From the NCBI GenBank assembly GCA_958428545.1, contig CAUAGM010000003.1:124001-188000 (forward strand): 64,000 nt of DNA, in the 5' to 3' direction. Below are positions 62,379-64,000 of this stretch, piece after piece. The position numbers and the translations under genes are program-made. Below the pieces are notes generated by a model. The model was not told where the DNA came from and did no database searches. It worked only from the letters and a program-made list of their open reading frames with translations. This stretch comes from an uncultured Arcanobacterium sp. Its GTDB lineage: Bacteria; Actinomycetota; Actinomycetes; Actinomycetales; Actinomycetaceae. The number at the start of each line of letters is the position of its first letter. The first letter of the stretch is position 1.

Positions 62379-64000
62379 CTACTGGTTGATGTGTTCACTA
62401 ATCGCGCTGACGATTCGCTCAACTGCCTGATCAACGGATACGCCATTTTCCTGAGAGCCATCGCGCAAGCGGAAACTCACAGCGCCTGCTGCTTCATCGT
62501 CACCGCCAGCAATAAGCGTGAAAGGAATTTTATCTTTAGCGCAATTACGAATCTTCTTGCCGAAACGATCATCACTCTTATCTACTTCTACACGCACGTT
62601 TTGTGCGCGCAGCTTCTGCGCTACATCGTCACAATATCCGTAGAAGGCTTCAGCTACAGGCACAAGGCGTACCTGCGTTGGCGCAAGCCATGCTGGGAAT
62701 GCACCTGCATAATGCTCGGTAAGCACACCAAAGAAGCGCTCAATAGAACCGAAAAGAGCACGGTGAATCATCACAGGGCGCTGACGCGATCCATCTGAAG
62801 CTGTGTATTCAAGCTCGAAACGCTCAGGAAGATTGAAATCGAGCTGAATCGTGCTCATTTGCCATGTACGCCCAAGGGCATCCCTCGCCTGTACCGAAAT
62901 TTTCGGTCCGTAGAACGCCGCACCCTCAGGATCAGGCACAAGCTCCAATCCAGATTCTGCTGCCACCTGTGCAAGCGTATGTGTGGCTTCCTCCCAAATC
63001 TCGTCGTCGCCCACAAATTTATTAGGGTTCTTTGTCGAAAGTTCGAGGTAAAAATCGTCGAGACCATAATCTCGAAGCAGATCAAGCACAAAAGAAAGCA
63101 ACGTGGAAAGTTCATCTTTCATCTGCTCACGAGTGCAGTAAATATGTGCATCATCTTGGGTGAAGCCACGTGCGCGAGTGAGCCCATGAATCACACCACT
63201 CTTCTCATTGCGGTAGACCGTGCCAAATTCAAACAGACGCAGTGGAAGCTCGCGGTATGAACGTCCACGCGCCTTATAGATCAAATTATGCATAGGGCAG
63301 TTCATTGGCTTGAGATAATAATCTGCGCCCTGCTTCGTGATATTGCCTTCAACGTCGCGCTCCTCATCCATGTGCATAGGAGGATACATTCCCTCAGCAT
63401 AAAAATCGAGATGCCCTGAGATCTCATATAAATTGCTCTTGGTGATATGCGGAGTGTTGACAAAGCTATATCCCCCCTGAATATGCTTCTGACGCGAATA
63501 ATTTTCCATCTCCATACGCACAATTCCACCTTTTGGATGGAATACGGCAAGCCCTGAGCCTATTTCATCTGGAAATGAGAAAAGATCCAGCTGCGCACCG
63601 AGTTTACGGTGATCACGCCGTTCTGCCTCGGCAATACGTTCTTGATATGCAGTGAGCTCTTCTTTGCTCGGCCAAGCAGTGCCATAAATACGCTGCAAGG
63701 AATCGTTGGCTTGATTACCACGCCAATACGCTGCACTCGCACGCGTAAGAGCAAATCCATTGCCGATAAGCTTCGTATTGGGAAGATGCGGACCACGGCA
63801 AAGATCTGTCCATACTACGTCACCATTACGATTGACGTTGTCGTACATCGTCAGCTCGCCGCCGCCGACCTCTACGCTTGCTCCTTCGGCAGCTTGATCA
63901 CGCTCAGCCTCACTTGCACCCTTAAGCCCTACGAGTTCAAGTTTATAAGGCTGATCTGCAAGTTCTTGGCGTGCCTCATCATCGCTCGTCACTCGGCGCA
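62379..64000 (-). CDS. thrS: Threonyl-tRNA synthetase, partial (5' end outside window)
   Basis: The last 540 residues of ThrRS; the reading frame continues past the window edge without a stop. It begins inside the editing domain (DLCRGPHLPNTKLIG) and covers the catalytic core. The zinc ligands are visible: C in PMNCPMHNLIY, H in VIHGLTRARGFTQDD and H in VMIHRALFGSIERF. The C-terminal anticodon domain has LAPTQVRLVPV and KSDDRFGKKIR. The TGS domain and true start lie outside. Identification is certain. Confidence 0.96.
   Translation of the reverse strand, partial: RRVTSDDEARQELADQPYKLELVGLKGASEAERDQAAEGASVEVGGGELTMYDNVNRNGDVVWTDLCRGPHLPNTKLIGNGFALTRASAAYWRGNQANDSLQRIYGTAWPSKEELTAYQERIAEAERRDHRKLGAQLDLFSFPDEIGSGLAVFHPKGGIVRMEMENYSRQKHIQGGYSFVNTPHITKSNLYEISGHLDFYAEGMYPPMHMDEERDVEGNITKQGADYYLKPMNCPMHNLIYKARGRSYRELPLRLFEFGTVYRNEKSGVIHGLTRARGFTQDDAHIYCTREQMKDELSTLLSFVLDLLRDYGLDDFYLELSTKNPNKFVGDDEIWEEATHTLAQVAAESGLELVPDPEGAAFYGPKISVQARDALGRTWQMSTIQLDFNLPERFELEYTASDGSRQRPVMIHRALFGSIERFFGVLTEHYAGAFPAWLAPTQVRLVPVAEAFYGYCDDVAQKLRAQNVRVEVDKSDDRFGKKIRNCAKDKIPFTLIAGGDDEAAGAVSFRLRDGSQENGVSVDQAVERIVSAISEHINQ

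Overview
The window is a 64-kb piece of an actinobacterial chromosome with moderate G+C. An actinobacterial-type integration host factor (mihF) next to gmk, the lysine-loop EF-P, and the order rel / DUF349 / metallo-hydrolase / hisS / aspS / rarA / rpsD / alaS / ruvX / mltG / efp / nusB and yebC / ruvC / ruvA / ruvB / yajC / secD / secF / apt / rel all point to Actinomycetales. The presence of secDF and the sortase-anchored glycosidases fit an Actinomycetaceae-like, host-associated bacterium better than a bifidobacterium. The species cannot be fixed from sequence reading alone.

Layout. 1-26828 is conserved housekeeping, mostly on the minus strand. It holds gmk (partial), mihF, nusB, efp, a prepilin peptidase, mltG, ruvX, alaS, rpsD, rarA, aspS, hisS, an MBL-fold hydrolase, rel, apt, secF, secD, yajC and ruvB/A/C. 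A plus-strand MFS transporter (11831-13216) and a plus-strand DUF349 pair (15668-17578) break the series. yebC (26840-27601) closes it. At the far end a Nudix hydrolase and a truncated thrS (61809-64000) resume the conserved order. In many relatives thrS and yebC are only a few genes apart (HIT, pgsA, acyltransferase, pimA, Nudix). Here a block of about 34 kb (27.7-61.5 kb) sits between them and those lipid genes are absent.

The block encodes eight very large secreted proteins, all on the minus strand: GH2 beta-galactosidase, GH95 alpha-fucosidase, GH20 hexosaminidase, GH84 N-acetylglucosaminidase, GH101 endo-alpha-GalNAcase, a beta-helix protein that may be a GH136 lacto-N-biosidase, a second GH20 of lacto-N-biosidase type, and a double SGNH esterase with a LamG domain. 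One plus-strand gene (49846-50688) encodes a secreted SurA/PrsA-like protein. Seven of the eight end in a sortase-like signal, but none has the classical leucine: the motifs are xPxTG or xAxTG. Together the enzymes could strip O-acetyl groups, fucose, galactose, N-acetylhexosamine and whole disaccharides from mucin O-glycans or milk oligosaccharides at the cell surface. No sugar transporter, cytoplasmic catabolic gene or regulator lies in the block.

Most notable observations: two tandem hairpins in the aspS leader whose 7-nt loops carry GUC in the anticodon position of tRNA-Asp plus C38, suggesting autoregulation by tRNA mimicry; a possible GH136 enzyme/chaperone pair beside an unrelated-fold lacto-N-biosidase that shares its 3' module; a 14-bp TTGC-N6-GCAA element just upstream of three glycosidase genes; a LexA box at ruvAB; and the decayed end of an ABC transporter inside the island.
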